This document shows positions 62,572-64,000 of a DNA stretch of 64,000 bases, piece after piece (the stretch's first letter is position 1; the number at the start of each line of letters is the position of its first letter). The position numbers and the translations under genes were made by a program. The notes beneath the pieces are model-generated. The model saw only the letters and a list, made by a program, of their open reading frames with translations. It was not told the origin of the DNA and did not search any database. The stretch covers positions 1,364,001-1,428,000 of the forward strand of contig NZ_CP117812.1 in the NCBI RefSeq assembly GCF_028728065.1. Reading direction: 5' to 3'. This DNA comes from Lentisphaera profundi (lineage in GTDB: Bacteria > Verrucomicrobiota > Lentisphaeria > Lentisphaerales > Lentisphaeraceae).

Positions 62572-64000
62572 ATGATTGAGAAAACTAAAATTATTCTCAA
62601 CCTAGATAAGGTTGGAGAAACAGCTGATTTTAATACGAATGAACTCTTACAAGAAGAGCAATTTGAAGAATTTGTAAGAAAAATAATTGAAGTAAAAGCA
62701 CAAAAAGATCGACTTGGAAATGCTGTAGACAGAATTGCAGATTGTCAGATTCATGATGCTATTTTTATTTCAGGTGAGCGTGGTAGTGGTAAAACGACTT
62801 TCTTAAAAAACTACCCTAAATTCTTGGAGGAACATCAAACTGAGCTTTCAAAAAACTTCCGGTCTTTACCTATTATTGATCCGACCTTACTTCATGATGA
62901 CGAAAAGTTTTTAATAATTACTGTAAGCCATATTATCAACTTTGTTGACGTCACGGTAAATACCCATTCATTGAGCGAAATGAAAAGAGGTATTCTATGT
63001 CAATATCATGAGAAACTTACGGAGATTAGTGAGGCCATTGCAACCTCATCGAATTCAGAATCGATGGTTGAACGCATTATTGATAATCAATATTCATTAG
63101 GCTTAGAGCAAAAACTACATGAATTTTTCGGTTGTATTACAAGACTTTTAGATACTGAGATTCTTCTTTTGCCAATTGATGATATTGACATGTCATTTCA
63201 GCATGGTTTTGAAGTTTTAGAAGTAGTGCGTAAATTCTTATCATCGCCTTACATAATTCCTGTAATTAGTGGGGATTACAAACTTTACTGTACAATTGTA
63301 GAAAAAAAGTTCACTCAGAAGTTACATTCACCATTTTTCGACTCTTCTAAAAATGAAGGTATGAGTATATCCGGAGGTATTAATTCTCACAACTGGAAAC
63401 GCGAAATAATTTCACTTACTGAACAATACTTCGATAAAGTTTTTCCCAAAGATAAAAGAATTGAACTACCATCAATAAAGGAAATTCTGAAACAAAATAT
63501 CTCTGAAATTGAAGTAAGACAAGGTACTTTATCTATAACACTATATGATCTTTGTCGGACTATTAATGAAGCTTTTAATTATCCGATGATGTTTAAAACA
63601 TTATCAGATGAGTCATCTTCTAATCCGATACCCTTAACGTCTTTAAGGATATTTCTTCAAACATTGAGCCGATTAACACCCCATGTTATTGACCGTCAGG
63701 TAAACTTCGTAAGCCACCCCATCGACAGTACGGGACACAAACCACTATTTATCGTTGACAATAATAAATCATTATGTGAAAGCATTTATTATCTAAACTC
63801 TAATTCAAACCCCTTAATCAAACTTTCTGCACAAGCAAATATATCGGCCCTTAGAAAAAATGAAGGGTATATGGATACGCTATTAGCACATGATTTGTTT
63901 GCTTATAAAAAAGAAAAGGGAAATCGTCTTGAAAAAATAAACAAGTTCGGATCAAAGAAAATAGATGGTGTACCCGGCAATAAGAACCTTTACATAACCA
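62572..64000 (+). CDS. Large P-loop ATPase, 3' end outside window (possible defence protein)
   Basis: 476 residues visible, starting MIEKTKIILNLD at ATG 62572 with GAGAGG 6 bases upstream. Walker A is FISGERGSGKTTFL (about residue 72-80), and Walker B LLPIDDIDMSF (about residue 207) is followed by VVRKFLSSPYIIPVISGDY. No membrane segment. The architecture (short N-terminus, AAA/STAND-like ATPase, long helical remainder) and the position beside mobile elements recall antiphage ATPases; RdrA of the RADAR system is one candidate. The family is not proven. Confidence 0.7.
   Translation, partial: MIEKTKIILNLDKVGETADFNTNELLQEEQFEEFVRKIIEVKAQKDRLGNAVDRIADCQIHDAIFISGERGSGKTTFLKNYPKFLEEHQTELSKNFRSLPIIDPTLLHDDEKFLIITVSHIINFVDVTVNTHSLSEMKRGILCQYHEKLTEISEAIATSSNSESMVERIIDNQYSLGLEQKLHEFFGCITRLLDTEILLLPIDDIDMSFQHGFEVLEVVRKFLSSPYIIPVISGDYKLYCTIVEKKFTQKLHSPFFDSSKNEGMSISGGINSHNWKREIISLTEQYFDKVFPKDKRIELPSIKEILKQNISEIEVRQGTLSITLYDLCRTINEAFNYPMMFKTLSDESSSNPIPLTSLRIFLQTLSRLTPHVIDRQVNFVSHPIDSTGHKPLFIVDNNKSLCESIYYLNSNSNPLIKLSAQANISALRKNEGYMDTLLAHDLFAYKKEKGNRLEKINKFGSKKIDGVPGNKNLYIT

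Overview
The window reads as chromosomal DNA of a moderately AT-rich Gram-negative bacterium, most likely of the PVC superphylum and probably Lentisphaera-like (Lentisphaerota). The clues are several Hanks-type Ser/Thr kinases carrying zinc-ribbon or cyclic-nucleotide domains, a DWG motif in place of DFG in one of them, lipoprotein and outer-membrane sorting genes, a formylglycine-enzyme-fold protein and family-repeated RAYT transposases. The assignment comes from family knowledge; no database search was possible.

Layout. 1-4.2 kb: threonine deaminase (cut by the window edge), divergent from the two genes of a 2-oxoacid:ferredoxin oxidoreductase. 4.3-10.3 kb: a zinc-ribbon kinase, a fused MTA/SAH nucleosidase-PLP homeostasis protein, a small dual-specificity phosphatase and a GH31 glucosidase with an inserted discoidin domain. 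11.17-13.12 kb: an intact IS66 element with an 8-bp target duplication. 13.2-22 kb: lipoprotein, Xaa-Pro aminopeptidase, GcvH, HAD phosphatase, YyaL-type protein, PhoB-like regulator and a Na/Pi transporter. 22.3-31.1 kb: GH20 hexosaminidase, ComM, then a tight minus-strand operon (sigma factor, ProC, ROK sugar kinase, a pseudokinase, a degenerate uracil-DNA-glycosylase-like protein). 31.3-43.6 kb: glutamate dehydrogenase; a minus-strand operon prs / OleC-like ligase / LolA-like protein / kinase-cNMP-wHTH / oxoamine synthase; a plus-strand trio EIIA / FGE-like / Xer recombinase; ThiE. 43.7-53.8 kb: ThrS without a TGS domain, then a complete beta-oxidation operon (fadD, fadN-type, fadA, fadE).

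53.8-62.3 kb is accessory DNA. A tRNA-Leu(CAA) is followed 2.8 kb later by a copy of its own 3' half with a second terminator, and an integrase remnant lies just inside that copy: the scar of a tRNA-targeted island. The same stretch holds three closely related RAYT (REP-associated tyrosine transposase) genes, their REP palindromes, two arrays of a 22-nt hairpin repeat bracketing a membrane acyltransferase, a separate 21-nt tandem repeat, and several genes broken by REPs (RhuM-like, a small exported protein, a DUF3465-like fragment). From 62.57 kb to the edge runs the first 476 residues of a large P-loop ATPase that may be a defence protein.

The most unusual features are the RAYT/REP/22-nt hairpin system (REPs that supply the stop codon of the transposase or of a disrupted gene; a Shine-Dalgarno that can be masked by two alternative anti-SD sequences), a compact multi-hairpin RNA candidate at 45.6 kb, the nucleosidase-PLPBP fusion, and the kinase-linked lipid-type operon at 33-40 kb.
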